Positions 28,573 to 36,806 of a stretch of DNA of 64,000 bases are shown here, piece by piece. A program made the position numbers and the translations under genes. Position 1 is the first letter of the stretch, and each line of letters starts with the position of its first letter. The notes beneath the pieces were generated by a model, which saw nothing but the letters and a program-made list of their open reading frames with translations, searched no databases and was not told the origin of the DNA. Source of the DNA: Thalassotalea marina (GTDB taxonomy: Bacteria > Pseudomonadota > Gammaproteobacteria > Enterobacterales > Alteromonadaceae); contig NZ_BNCK01000005.1 of the NCBI RefSeq assembly GCF_014656435.1, positions 310,001-374,000 on the forward strand, in the 5' to 3' direction.

Positions 28573-29376
28573 ATGAAGCATTTACCCACGGTTTTACTTT
28601 TCATGGTTTTGTCTTTTGTTAGCAATATTACTCAAGCTGGTAGTGAGCAACACAGCAAAGCCAAGTTTGCTGCTCAAGACATCGCTAGCTTTGCCAAACA
28701 GGTAGAAAAGTTCGCCGCTGAAAAGCGCGCACATGCTTTTATTATCGGTCGACTGGGACAGCCTGCAGATGAGCTTCCAAAAGGCATTCAATTTACTCAT
28801 ACTGCCATTGCTATTTATTCAAAAATTAAATTGGCAAATGGTGATACCGCTTTTGGCTATGCTATTCATAACTTGTATCAAGATAGCAAAGCACCTGATA
28901 ACAGTAATTTGGTGACTGACTACCCGGTAGATTTTTTTTGGGGTGCTCAAGAATTAAAAGCTGGCATCATTATTCCCGATGAAGCCCTGCAGTTGCGTAT
29001 TGTAGAAGCAATCGAAAATGGCGTGAATAAGTCATTACACAATGCAAATTACTCCATCATTGCTAACCCATACAATAACCAATATCAAAACTGTACTGAA
29101 CACACCTTAAATATTATTAATGCCGCCATTTATCAAACTGACGACATGCCAACAATTAAACAACGCACCAAGTCATTTTTTAAAGGACAAAAAGTGCACG
29201 TAAATCGGTTTAAACTGGCACTGGGTAATATGTTTGCCGATGGTGTTAGCACAAGTGATCACCAAGGAAAAATTCAAACGACCACCTTTACCAGCATTGC
29301 CCGTTATTTAGATGAATACAAATTGCTTAATAGCGCCATGGTCATTACCCCAACTCAAAGTAGCGCTTTATTTTAA
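28573..29376 (+). CDS. DUF2145-family exported protein
   Basis: 267 aa with signal peptide (MKHLPTVLLFMVLSFVSNITQAGS). Recognisable segments are AHAFIIGRLGQPADELPKGIQFTHTAIAIYSK and NPYNNQYQNCTEHTLNIINAA, with Cys and His as potential catalytic residues; they match DUF2145, a NlpC/P60-like or YiiX-like permuted-papain pattern by appearance, which is inference. An in-frame GTG exists at 28537, but AAGGAG lies 5 nt before the ATG at 28573. Probably cotranscribed with the small exported protein gene upstream. Confidence 0.72.
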   Translation: MKHLPTVLLFMVLSFVSNITQAGSEQHSKAKFAAQDIASFAKQVEKFAAEKRAHAFIIGRLGQPADELPKGIQFTHTAIAIYSKIKLANGDTAFGYAIHNLYQDSKAPDNSNLVTDYPVDFFWGAQELKAGIIIPDEALQLRIVEAIENGVNKSLHNANYSIIANPYNNQYQNCTEHTLNIINAAIYQTDDMPTIKQRTKSFFKGQKVHVNRFKLALGNMFADGVSTSDHQGKIQTTTFTSIARYLDEYKLLNSAMVITPTQSSALF

Positions 29377-29481
29377 CGATTTTCCAATGAGATAGCGCTT
29401 GTTGCCTTCAGCATAAAGCGCTAACCTAGCATAAAGCTCCGTACTATATTTACCAACGGCGAACTCACTAAAGGAAGAGTC

Positions 29482-29847
29482 ATGTCTAATCACGAAAAAA
29501 TAAATTATATCGAACTACCAACGCGAAATATTAAAGCGGTAAAAGAGTTTTATGCCAATGTGTTTAACTGGCAGTTTACCGATTATGGCCCCGAATATAC
29601 GGCGTTTAGTCAAGCAGGTATAGATGGTGGTTTTTTTGTTAGCGAGCGTTCATGCAATACCGCGCAAGGCAGCGCTTTAGTCGTGCTGTATAGTGACTCA
29701 CTTGAACAAACTCAGGCCAAAATTGAACAAGCCGGCGGCACCATAGTGCAAGAGATTTTTTCATTCCCAGGCGGTCGTCGATTTCATTTTTCAGATCCAA
29801 CAGGCAATGAACTTGCAGTATGGTCAGATAAAGGATTAGAAGACTAA
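29482..29847 (+). CDS. VOC-family (glyoxalase/bleomycin-resistance fold) protein
   Basis: 121 aa with two beta-alpha-beta-beta-beta modules: INYIELPTRNIKAVKEFYANVFNWQF, then the second half with FPGGRRFHFSDPTGNELAVWSDK. Potential metal ligands are the early Glu/His region and Glu in GNELAVW. Substrate unknown; many relatives are annotated as lactoylglutathione-lyase-like. RBS AAGGAAG. Followed by a perfect hairpin. Confidence 0.85.
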   Translation: MSNHEKINYIELPTRNIKAVKEFYANVFNWQFTDYGPEYTAFSQAGIDGGFFVSERSCNTAQGSALVVLYSDSLEQTQAKIEQAGGTIVQEIFSFPGGRRFHFSDPTGNELAVWSDKGLED

Positions 29848-29862
29848 TTAAACGAACGTTTA

Positions 29863-29892
29863 GCCACTGCCGTTAACATTTTTGGCAGTGGC
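29863..29892 (+). terminator. Hairpin after VOC gene, possible terminator
   Basis: Perfect 9-bp stem GCCACTGCC (29863-29871) / GGCAGTGGC (29884-29892) with a 12-nt loop. It lies between the VOC gene and the Crp/Fnr-type gene. The T-tract is in the loop, not after the stem, so termination is only plausible. Confidence 0.5.
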
Positions 29893-29933
29893 AAATTGTA
29901 CCTGCAATGCTGTATAAATTTGAACAAAGTTAA

Positions 29934-30545
29934 ATGAATATAAACCAAAATCTAGCCCTGCAAAGCTTAAAGCGCACACTTGAAAGTTATTACCCCATTA
30001 GTGAAAAAACATGGCAACAGTTTATCCCGCTGTGTCATTACCTAGAACTTGATGCACAACAAACCATCTACCGTTTGGGTGAATTACCAACAACTTACAG
30101 TTACGTTTATCAAGGACTGGTAAGAGGTTTTGTCACTGACGATAAAGCTAACGAATACAATAAAATATTTTTTAATGAAACCATGTTTCCCGGTGCCATG
30201 ACCGCATTGTTAACCAATTCGCCAGCCCAAATTGCCTTTGAAACCATTGAACCGTGCAAACTTATTACCATTAACTTTAAAGGTTTTAGAAAGCTACTTG
30301 AACAAAGTGAAGACTTAAAGTTATTTCAAATTAATTACTTAGAAAAAAATTGGCTGCTTGCAAAAGATGCTAGAGAAACGGAAATTGTTCAACAAGAAGC
30401 GACTGAGCGCTACATCAAGTTTACTCAGCAAAGCCCTGAGTTAGCTGGGCGATTGCCACAATATCATATCGCCTCTCACCTCGGCATTACGCCAACACAG
30501 CTTAGTCGTATTCGAAAAAAAATCGCTGAAAATCAACCTATGTAA
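29934..30545 (+). CDS. Crp/Fnr-family transcriptional regulator
   Basis: 203 aa. N-terminal cyclic-nucleotide-binding-type beta-roll (about 20-120: LELDAQQTIYRLGELPTTYSYVYQGLVRGFV) lacks the clear RxE-type cAMP-binding signature. A dimer helix and a short C-terminal HTH (HIASHLGITPTQLSRIRKKI, about 178-197) follow. Ligand unknown; no Fe-S Cys cluster as in Fnr. It precedes the nitroreductase-DMT-GNAT operon by 66 nt and may control it. Confidence 0.85.
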   Translation: MNINQNLALQSLKRTLESYYPISEKTWQQFIPLCHYLELDAQQTIYRLGELPTTYSYVYQGLVRGFVTDDKANEYNKIFFNETMFPGAMTALLTNSPAQIAFETIEPCKLITINFKGFRKLLEQSEDLKLFQINYLEKNWLLAKDARETEIVQQEATERYIKFTQQSPELAGRLPQYHIASHLGITPTQLSRIRKKIAENQPM

Positions 30546-30611
30546 ATGCCGAGTCAATTCACCTTGGATAAAGTACTCATATTGTAAAGACACAACAAAT
30601 GAGCACACAAG

Positions 30612-31241
30612 ATGAATATTTTAAATGCATTAAACTGGCGTTACGCTGTTAAACAATTTTCGAATGAAACAATTGCACAAACCGAAGTTGATGAATTGCT
30701 AGAGGCAATTCGATTAACTCCCTCTGCTTTTGGTTTGCAGCCATTTAAAACCCTAGTTATCACCAACAAAGCTATTCAACAATCATTAGTTGATAAAGCG
30801 TATGGTCAAGACAAAGTTTTACATTGCTCTCATTTATTGGTGTTGGCAAGTTTTAATGGCGAGCCTAATACCTTAGTTAATCAATATTTTGAACAAGTTT
30901 GCCAAACACAACTCATCTCACGTGAAAGCATTAGTGGCTACGAAAATCATATTAAAGACTACTTTTCTGGCCTTGAACATCATGAATTTGTGCATTGGTC
31001 AAAACAACAAACACACATAGCTCTGGGGAATTTACTGACGGTATGTGCGCTTAAATCAATTGATGCCTGCCCAATGACAGGGTTTGATCATCAAGCGTTT
31101 GACGATATTTTGGGTCTAGCTGACTTATCGTTAACTTCAACCGTAATAATCCCTATTGGCAAAAGAAGTGAGCAAGATGAAAACGCTCATAAAGCTAAAG
31201 TTCGTTATGCAAAACAAGACGTGGTATTGGAGTATGCCTAA
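30612..31241 (+). CDS. NAD(P)H-dependent nitroreductase-family oxidoreductase
   Basis: 209 aa FMN-dependent nitroreductase fold, NfsB-like: N-terminal NALNWRYAVKQFS (phosphate-binding Arg), TPSAFGLQPFKTLVI, and the C-terminal IPIGKRSEQDENAHKAKVRYAKQDVV. Typical activity is two-electron reduction of quinones or nitroaromatics. Its stop codon overlaps the start of the DMT gene (TAATG at 31239-31243), so translation is probably coupled. Confidence 0.87.
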   Translation: MNILNALNWRYAVKQFSNETIAQTEVDELLEAIRLTPSAFGLQPFKTLVITNKAIQQSLVDKAYGQDKVLHCSHLLVLASFNGEPNTLVNQYFEQVCQTQLISRESISGYENHIKDYFSGLEHHEFVHWSKQQTHIALGNLLTVCALKSIDACPMTGFDHQAFDDILGLADLSLTSTVIIPIGKRSEQDENAHKAKVRYAKQDVVLEYA

Positions 31242-31699
31242 TGAACGCATTTGCCTTTTTAGCCTTGTTTGCGGGTGCTGCAATTGCAGTACAAGCAGCC
31301 CTCAACACAAAACTGGGTGTGATCACAAATAATACATTTTTTGCTACATCTGTCGCCTTTTTGGTTGCATTTATAACAACTTGTGCTGCTTTTTTGATTT
31401 TTATGAACGGTCTTCCGAATGTAAACACCCTTAGATCAGTCCCCGTTTATATGTGGTTTACAGGCGGCATGATCAGCGCATTAGGTGTTGGGTTATTTTA
31501 TTTTTTGATCCCCAAAATGGGGGTTGGGCAAATGATGTCTTTTGCCTTAACAGGTCAATTGATCACAGCAATGATCATCAGTCATCAAGGCTGGCTAAAT
31601 TTACCTGAGAAACCAATTGAAATTCAAAGTATTATTGGCGCAATTTTAATGATTTTTGGCGTCATTTTAGTTAACTGGAGTAAGTCACATGCCGCATAG
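31241..31699 (+). CDS. DMT-family transporter (DUF606/YdcZ type)
   Basis: 152 aa with five hydrophobic helices. The opening FLALFAGAAIAVQAALNTKLGVITNNTFFATSVAFLV and the end IGAILMIFGVILVNWSK are typical of the half-size DMT (DUF606) transporters, which work as dimers. Substrate unknown. Overlaps the nitroreductase gene by 1 nt and the acetyltransferase gene by 11 nt: a coupled three-gene operon. Confidence 0.83.
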   Translation: MNAFAFLALFAGAAIAVQAALNTKLGVITNNTFFATSVAFLVAFITTCAAFLIFMNGLPNVNTLRSVPVYMWFTGGMISALGVGLFYFLIPKMGVGQMMSFALTGQLITAMIISHQGWLNLPEKPIEIQSIIGAILMIFGVILVNWSKSHAA

Positions 31700-32468
31700 T
31701 CTTCAAAATATCCATAATTTAACTGATCTTTGGTTAAACTACGGCGCGCAAAAATCAATGTCGAATGAACATTTCGATTTTTATTGTAGCCAACAATGGC
31801 CACACAGACATTGGTTTGATACCAATTCATCAATTGAATCAGTTGCCGAAAATGAAATCACCGAACTATTTCAACAAGCGCTTGAACAAAGTAAAGCGGG
31901 TGCCATTTTACCTATTTGGCAAATTCCCAATGTGCCACATAGCCAACATGCAAAACAGCAACTGATTAGAACCTTGCAAAATAATGGCTGGCAAGAGGCA
32001 TTTCAGCAAAAAGCCATGTACATTGCTGCACATCAATTGGCTGCTGATACATCAAGGCAATCAACCTTGTCGTTAACTAAGGTAACAACAGCTGAAGATG
32101 TCGCTATTTGGAGTGATATAGGTTCACGTGCATTTAATTATGAAATTGACGTTAACGTGATCAACCATATCGTTAATCAACATAACTGCCATTTATATCT
32201 GGCGTGGCAAGGCACAACAGTTGTCGCAGGCGGCATGTTATTTAAAACAGGCAAAGTTGTTGGTTTACATCAAATGAGTGTCGATCCAAATTTTCAGGGA
32301 CAAGGCATCGCCAAAATGTTTATGTACAACTTATTAGATTGTGCTTTAGAGCTTGGTGCAACTACGGTGACCTTACAAGCGTCACCAGCGGGATACCCGC
32401 TGTATCAAAAACTGGGTTTTATCGACCTATTTGATATTGTCAGTTACAAGAAAATAGCCGACGTTTAG
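31689..32468 (+). CDS. GNAT-family N-acetyltransferase
   Basis: 259 aa. The C-terminal GNAT domain has motif A, LHQMSVDPNFQGQGIAKMFMYNLL, which binds the acetyl-CoA pyrophosphate, and motif B, YPLYQKLGF. The N-terminal 100 residues look like a degenerate second GNAT half. Substrate unknown. Starts inside the end of the DMT gene. Confidence 0.83.
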   Translation: MPHSLQNIHNLTDLWLNYGAQKSMSNEHFDFYCSQQWPHRHWFDTNSSIESVAENEITELFQQALEQSKAGAILPIWQIPNVPHSQHAKQQLIRTLQNNGWQEAFQQKAMYIAAHQLAADTSRQSTLSLTKVTTAEDVAIWSDIGSRAFNYEIDVNVINHIVNQHNCHLYLAWQGTTVVAGGMLFKTGKVVGLHQMSVDPNFQGQGIAKMFMYNLLDCALELGATTVTLQASPAGYPLYQKLGFIDLFDIVSYKKIADV

Positions 32469-32558
32469 TTGCATTTTTAACAAAATTACCGATTATTCAA
32501 TTGGTATTATTTGTTAATGCAAAATACAATAGCGCCTTTTAGACAATAATATCTCTTT

Positions 32559-33023
32559 ATGGCTCGAGTAAAGCGCATAGAAAAAGACTTCGGCTTTTTT
32601 GGCATTGGTATATTAAACAACGTAAGTGAACACAATATTGGCACTTTGTGGCGCTCAGCCTATATTCTGGGCGCTAGTTTTATTTTTACCATCGACAAAA
32701 AATACAAACCTTGTGGGGCCGACGTAGCCACAGCATGGACCAAGATCCCACTTTATCACTACAAAGACTTTGAAGATTTTAAGGCAAACTTGCCCTATTC
32801 CACAAAAATTGTAGCTTTAGAAATGGGTGAACGTTCCGTGGAAATTGAACACTATCAACACCCAGACAGAGCAGTATATTTATTGGGTAATGAACAATCA
32901 GGCTTACCTGCACATATAACTGAGCAATGCCATGATGTGGTAAAACTGCCAGGTGACTTTTCACTTAATGTCTCTGTTGCTGGCAGTATCGTCATGTATG
33001 ACCGCATTCAAAAGTCGAAGTAG
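32559..33023 (+). CDS. SpoU/TrmH-family RNA 2'-O-methyltransferase
   Basis: 154 aa single SPOUT domain. Motif 1-like NNVSEHNIGTLWRSAYILGA has the catalytic Asn-Arg type residues. Motif 2 is VYLLGNEQSGLP and motif 3 KLPGDFSLNVSVAGSIVMYDR, together forming the SAM knot. The short length is similar to TrmL-class enzymes, but the target RNA is not readable. Monocistronic; a near-perfect ATACCA hairpin follows. Confidence 0.85.
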   Translation: MARVKRIEKDFGFFGIGILNNVSEHNIGTLWRSAYILGASFIFTIDKKYKPCGADVATAWTKIPLYHYKDFEDFKANLPYSTKIVALEMGERSVEIEHYQHPDRAVYLLGNEQSGLPAHITEQCHDVVKLPGDFSLNVSVAGSIVMYDRIQKSK

Positions 33024-33062
33024 CGCGCTTATCGAATAAACAAAGTGTTTTGAACTTGTCTT

Positions 33063-33098
33063 ATACCAATTAGCTTAAATATTTATGCTAAATGGTAT
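33063..33098. repeat. Near-perfect 12-nt inverted repeat between converging genes
   Basis: ATACCAATTAGC (33063-33074) and GCTAAATGGTAT (33087-33098) pair at 11 of 12 positions around an AT-rich 12-nt loop. It sits where the methyltransferase and NYN genes converge. It has no T-tract; similar ATACCAAT repeats are common between genes in Alteromonadales (memory). Confidence 0.55.
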
Positions 33099-33574
33099 TA
33101 ATTAATCAACATATTTGAATGGATTGGTGTAAACACATCAACACAATTGATCAGGTTATTAGCCGTTAAAGCCTCTACACTAATAACCTGTGTCGTTATC
33201 GCATATTTTTGTTTAAGGTGTCGCATCAATAGCTCAAAATCACCGTCACCTGATAACAAAATGATGTGTTCTAGTTCAGCCGCAGCTTCCATCATATCTA
33301 TAGTAATCCCAACGTCCCAATCACCTTTTGCACTACCGTCACTACGTTGGATAAACGGCTTGAGTTTTACGTTAAAACCAATATGTTTAAGTGCTTTTTG
33401 AAACTTATGTTGTTGATCATCCTGTCGTGCAATAGCGTAGGCGTTAGCACACACAATATCGTGGTTATAACTGAGATCTTTCCACAACTGGCGGTAATTA
33501 AATGGTTTAGCAAATTGCTCTTTAGTGGTGTAGTAGATATTTTGCACATCAACAAAAATCCCTGTTTTAATCAT
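33098..33574 (-). CDS. NYN-domain (LabA/DUF88) putative ribonuclease
   Basis: 158 aa single PIN-like NYN domain: IKTGIFVDVQNIYY (first Asp and Asn), GDWDVGITIDMMEAA (second acidic pair) and HIILLSGDGDFELLMRHLKQK (SGDGDF acidic cluster). These residues form the expected metal site of a nuclease. Target RNA is unknown. Monocistronic, ATG at 33574. Confidence 0.87.
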   Translation of the reverse strand: MIKTGIFVDVQNIYYTTKEQFAKPFNYRQLWKDLSYNHDIVCANAYAIARQDDQQHKFQKALKHIGFNVKLKPFIQRSDGSAKGDWDVGITIDMMEAAAELEHIILLSGDGDFELLMRHLKQKYAITTQVISVEALTANNLINCVDVFTPIHSNMLIN

Positions 33575-33652
33575 CTGTTATCCAGCAGTTATGGTTCACT
33601 CATGTTAATTATGGCAAACAGTCTACCTGAACAACTAACATCAACCTAAGTA

Positions 33653-34249
33653 TTAATGACTAAATTTTTTGGCGTAATCGGTATGAATAACTAGACCAGT
33701 TTCACTAACTTCAATTTTAATTTGATGAACTATAATCTCGCTATCGGGCAATTTGATAACAAACATGCTTTTGTCCGTCATCTCTACCTCTTCATACGAA
33801 TCGATTTCGAATGTCACACCTCTACCAACCTCAATGGACACGTCGTTATAGAATTCAGCAACGTCTCCCTTTTTATGAATTTTCACTTCTTGAGCTTTAA
33901 TTTTGATGTTAGACGCGTATGAATTTGGTGTCTTTAGTAAAATATAACAGGCCAAAACTAATAACATTGTGGTAAACGATAGCACCTGGATATTACCCTT
34001 GCGCACTATTGTGGTCTGCGTATTGGCTGATTTGTTCAATGTTGACGGCTGTTCTTGGTATAAGCTATCAACTTTAATCTCAAAACAAGCAGCAAGGGAC
34101 TTGATGGTTTCAAGTGAGCCCGTGCCATTATTTTCTACTCGTTGAATTGTTCGTAAACTTAAACCACTAACATCGGCTAAATGTTGCTGACTCCATGCTT
34201 TACTTTGTCGTTCTTTGATAATTTTTTCTGCGTTTAATTTCATGTCCAT
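33653..34249 (-). CDS. XRE-family regulator with membrane anchor
   Basis: 198 aa. N-terminal HTH (about 6-60: RQSKAWSQQHLADVSGLSLRTIQRVENNGTGSLETIKSLA) is followed by one transmembrane helix (about 88-106, VLSFTTMLLVLACYILL) and a C-terminal beta-rich domain outside or under the membrane. This HTH-TM layout appears in membrane-tethered regulators of unknown signal. Two ATGs, 34249 and 34243, are possible starts. Confidence 0.8.
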   Translation of the reverse strand: MDMKLNAEKIIKERQSKAWSQQHLADVSGLSLRTIQRVENNGTGSLETIKSLAACFEIKVDSLYQEQPSTLNKSANTQTTIVRKGNIQVLSFTTMLLVLACYILLKTPNSYASNIKIKAQEVKIHKKGDVAEFYNDVSIEVGRGVTFEIDSYEEVEMTDKSMFVIKLPDSEIIVHQIKIEVSETGLVIHTDYAKKFSH

Positions 34250-34536
34250 TTTTTGTTCTCACATTGTCACATTCACCATTCACAATGCAAAAACTTCCTA
34301 GTTTTGTATACGTCAACCTAACGACACTTTTACGCCAAACCAATGAAAATAAAGGGTGACGTAACATAGTCTTGAATTCGTCCTAACATTCAAGTGTATT
34401 TAAGCTTAGCTAAGCAAAAGCCTAAAATATCGTTATTCTGATAATTTGGCAATAAATGAACGCACAAAATTATGTTGCACTTGCAATATAATACAGTTAA
34501 TTCTATGCTGTGCTTTCAAGAGCAAAAAGGATAATT

Positions 34537-35211
34537 ATGAAAGCACACGATTCAACACCATTACAAGATTATATAGAATATCCTGTTGATGAAATGCTGA
34601 CCCGTTCAGAGCAATTTTATCAAGATATCAAACGTCGCCATACCATCAGAAGTTTCAGTGATCGCCCCGTCCCGAAAGAAATCATTGAAAACTGTATCAA
34701 AGCTGCGGGTACAGCACCAAGTGGCGCGAATCATCAACCATGGCATTTTGTTGCAATTAGCGATAGTGAAGTAAAAAAACAAATTCGCCAGCAAGCTGAA
34801 GAACATGAGCGAAGCTTTTATGCTGGTCGCGCAGGCGAAGAATGGTTAGATGCGTTAAAGCCATTAGGCACAGACGATCAAAAACCTTACCTTGAACACG
34901 CGCCGTGGTTAATTGCTATTTTTAGTCAAAAGAAAGGTGGTATTCACGCTGAAGACAAAAATACCAATTACTACGTTCATGAATCAGTTGGTATCGCCAC
35001 AGGTTTTTTAATTAACGCATTGCACTCTAGCGGATTAGTCACCTTAACCCATACGCCTAAACCTATGTCGTTTTTAAGCAAAGTATGTAACCGACCAGAC
35101 AACGATAGACCGTACATGTTATTAATTGCAGGATATCCTGCAGACGACGCTACAGTGCCTCATCATGCATTAGTGAAAAAATCACTTGATGAGATTGCTA
35201 CGTTTTTATAA
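34537..35211 (+). CDS. Iodotyrosine-deiodinase-like flavoprotein (nitroreductase superfamily)
   Basis: 224 aa FMN enzyme. The opening [18 protein letters not shown], then [14 protein letters not shown] and [16 protein letters not shown], match mammalian and bacterial IYD (from memory of human IYD). The active-site lid residues that grip the halotyrosine zwitterion in human IYD (Glu157, Tyr161, Lys182) have counterparts at identical spacing: Glu91, Tyr95, Lys116. IYD removes halide reductively from iodo- or bromotyrosine. An in-frame GTG at 34510 is less likely than the ATG at 34537, which follows AAAAGGA. Monocistronic, ending at a terminator. Confidence 0.85.
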   Translation: MKAHDSTPLQDYIEYPVDEMLTRSEQFYQDIKRRHTIRSFSDRPVPKEIIENCIKAAGTAPSGANHQPWHFVAISDSEVKKQIRQQAEEHERSFYAGRAGEEWLDALKPLGTDDQKPYLEHAPWLIAIFSQKKGGIHAEDKNTNYYVHESVGIATGFLINALHSSGLVTLTHTPKPMSFLSKVCNRPDNDRPYMLLIAGYPADDATVPHHALVKKSLDEIATFL

Positions 35212-35242
35212 TACGTTGGTAACTCTGTGTTAAAGGGCAAAT

Positions 35243-35268
35243 AAAAAGGAGGCATAGCCTCCTTTTTT
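35243..35268. terminator. Bidirectional terminator after the IYD-like gene
   Basis: AAAAAGGAGGC (35243-35253), loop ATA, GCCTCCTTTTTT (35257-35268). On the minus strand it reaches into the stop codon of the converging 68-aa gene. Confidence 0.9.
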
Positions 35269-35473
35269 AATGTTCGAATTGGATATCAGTGCATTTTTTT
35301 GCACAAATAATATGACCCAATTTATTTTTATCTGGCAGTTGAACTTGTAATTGCTGATAACATTGGGGACATTGAGTTACCTTGCCTATCAGTACCTTTT
35401 TTATAAAGTGTTTTTGTTGATGAAAACCATCAGCAGATTTTTTATTAAAGGCTTTTAATACGGATAAATCCAT
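35267..35473 (-). CDS. Small zinc-ribbon-like protein
   Basis: 68 aa. Cysteines in CPQC (about 34-37) and IICAKKC (about 56-61) suggest a four-Cys zinc ribbon; I recognise no family. It starts 4 nt after the RraB-like gene and is cotranscribed with it. Function unknown. Confidence 0.6.
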   Translation of the reverse strand: MDLSVLKAFNKKSADGFHQQKHFIKKVLIGKVTQCPQCYQQLQVQLPDKNKLGHIICAKKCTDIQFEH

Positions 35474-35477
35474 AACA

Positions 35478-35825
35478 TTAGCTTTTCATCGAATGACAAA
35501 ACCAGCCATCAAAGTGACCACCTAATGGCGCAGAGCTTTGCTCTAATAGTTGTTGATAGGCAGTAACGTTTTCGTAGGTAGCAGGCATTTCAGGATATGC
35601 GGTAATTTCCCACGGTAAATTTTCGTTGTCAGGATAAGGGCAAAATGACAGCTTTTGATTATTTTCCAACAATAACTGGCCATATTTTAAAGCTTGCTCT
35701 TCGTTGGCAAAAATAATTGAAAATTGAAACTCTCTCGAAACAGACAAATCATCACCTTGTTGCAACATACTCCACAAGGCATCTCCATGCTCATCTTCTG
35801 GAAACAAGTTTAAATCACGTTCCAT
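35478..35825 (-). CDS. RraB-like ribonuclease E inhibitor family protein
   Basis: 115 aa acidic cytoplasmic protein: the EDEHGDALWSMLQQGDDLSVSREFQFSIIF opening and the ending APLGGHFDGWFCHS (GGxxDGW) match the RraB/DUF1260 family. RraB binds RNase E and remodels the degradosome. The protein is shorter than E. coli RraB, so I keep it as RraB-like. First gene of a pair with the zinc-ribbon protein; divergent from the pseudouridine synthase. Confidence 0.72.
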   Translation of the reverse strand: MERDLNLFPEDEHGDALWSMLQQGDDLSVSREFQFSIIFANEEQALKYGQLLLENNQKLSFCPYPDNENLPWEITAYPEMPATYENVTAYQQLLEQSSAPLGGHFDGWFCHSMKS

Positions 35826-35927
35826 TTTTATTGCTCATTGCTTAAAATAGCGTTTAGTTTATCGGGTTTAGCAATATTATTCAGTTTTTATTTACAAAAC
35901 CCTCAAAGAAGTTGCACTGAATTATTT

Positions 35928-36806
35928 ATGACAAAATTTGAACTTCACATTCCAATTACCACACAACAACAGAGCCTAGTTGAAGTTTTGTTAGCGGCCA
36001 GCCAGCCGCATGCACAATTGTCTGTTGGGCAGATTAAATCGGCCATTAATAAAGGGGCACTTTGGCTAAGCCGAGGTAAATCAACTACAAGGCTGCGCAA
36101 AGTTAAAAAGCCACTTCAGCTTAACGATACCCTGCACTTTTACTTTGACCAAAAAGTGCTTGAACAACAAGTAGAGCCTGCAATTGTCATTGCTGATTAC
36201 ACTGAATATTCTGTGTTGTATAAACCTTTTGGCATGTTATCACAAGGTAGTAAATGGAGTGATCACTGCACCATTACTCGCTGGGCGGAACAACATACAG
36301 TGCCACAACGCCCTGCCTTTTTGGTACATCGATTAGACAGAGCCGCATCGGGCCTTATCATGATTGCCCATAGTAAAAAAGCCGCTAAAGCACTTAGTCA
36401 AATGTTTGAGCAACGCCAGCTTTCGAAAACTTATCACATTATTTGCCACGGCCATTACCAATTAAAAGGTCACACTGAAACCCAATACGTAGACCAAAAG
36501 CCAGCGCTGAGTCACTTTAGTGCCTTAGCTTATCATCAAGAGGCCAATCTGAGCTTGGTTGAAGTGAAAATCGAAACAGGACGTAAACATCAAATTCGAA
36601 TACATGCCGCGCACCAAGGATTCCCCGTGGTTGGCGATAGATTACATGGTAAAGGCGATTGCCAGAGTGAAGTAAATTTGCAGTTATGTGCGGTGAAACT
36701 CAGTTTTTCTTGTCCGATAACCACACAAGAAAAAGTGGTAGAGTTACCAACAGCGCTTAGACCAAATCTAGAGCAAATCGGTAACTCGATTACCTTAAAT
36801 TGCTAA
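35928..36806 (+). CDS. RluA-family RNA pseudouridine synthase
   Basis: 292 aa. An S4-like N-terminal part (LSVGQIKSAINKGALWLSRGKST...) leads to the catalytic domain with VLYKPFGMLSQ, HRLDRAASGLIMIAHSKKAA (catalytic Asp in HRLD) and the C-terminal GRKHQIRIHAAHQGFPVVGD. It isomerises uridine in rRNA or tRNA; the exact site is unknown. An upstream TTG at 35838 would add 30 hydrophobic residues, which is unlikely; the ATG at 35928 is preferred. The stop overlaps the end of the converging dapA-like gene by 4 nt (CTAA). Confidence 0.87.
   Translation: MTKFELHIPITTQQQSLVEVLLAASQPHAQLSVGQIKSAINKGALWLSRGKSTTRLRKVKKPLQLNDTLHFYFDQKVLEQQVEPAIVIADYTEYSVLYKPFGMLSQGSKWSDHCTITRWAEQHTVPQRPAFLVHRLDRAASGLIMIAHSKKAAKALSQMFEQRQLSKTYHIICHGHYQLKGHTETQYVDQKPALSHFSALAYHQEANLSLVEVKIETGRKHQIRIHAAHQGFPVVGDRLHGKGDCQSEVNLQLCAVKLSFSCPITTQEKVVELPTALRPNLEQIGNSITLNC

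Noticed and set aside
30612-31241. Second iodotyrosine-deiodinase-like gene
   Set aside because: Lacks the Glu/Tyr/Lys lid spacing; it is a general NfsB-like nitroreductase.
33347-33649. 100-codon plus-strand open frame over the NYN gene
   Set aside because: Antisense shadow of a clear NYN domain gene; the catalytic motifs are on the minus strand.
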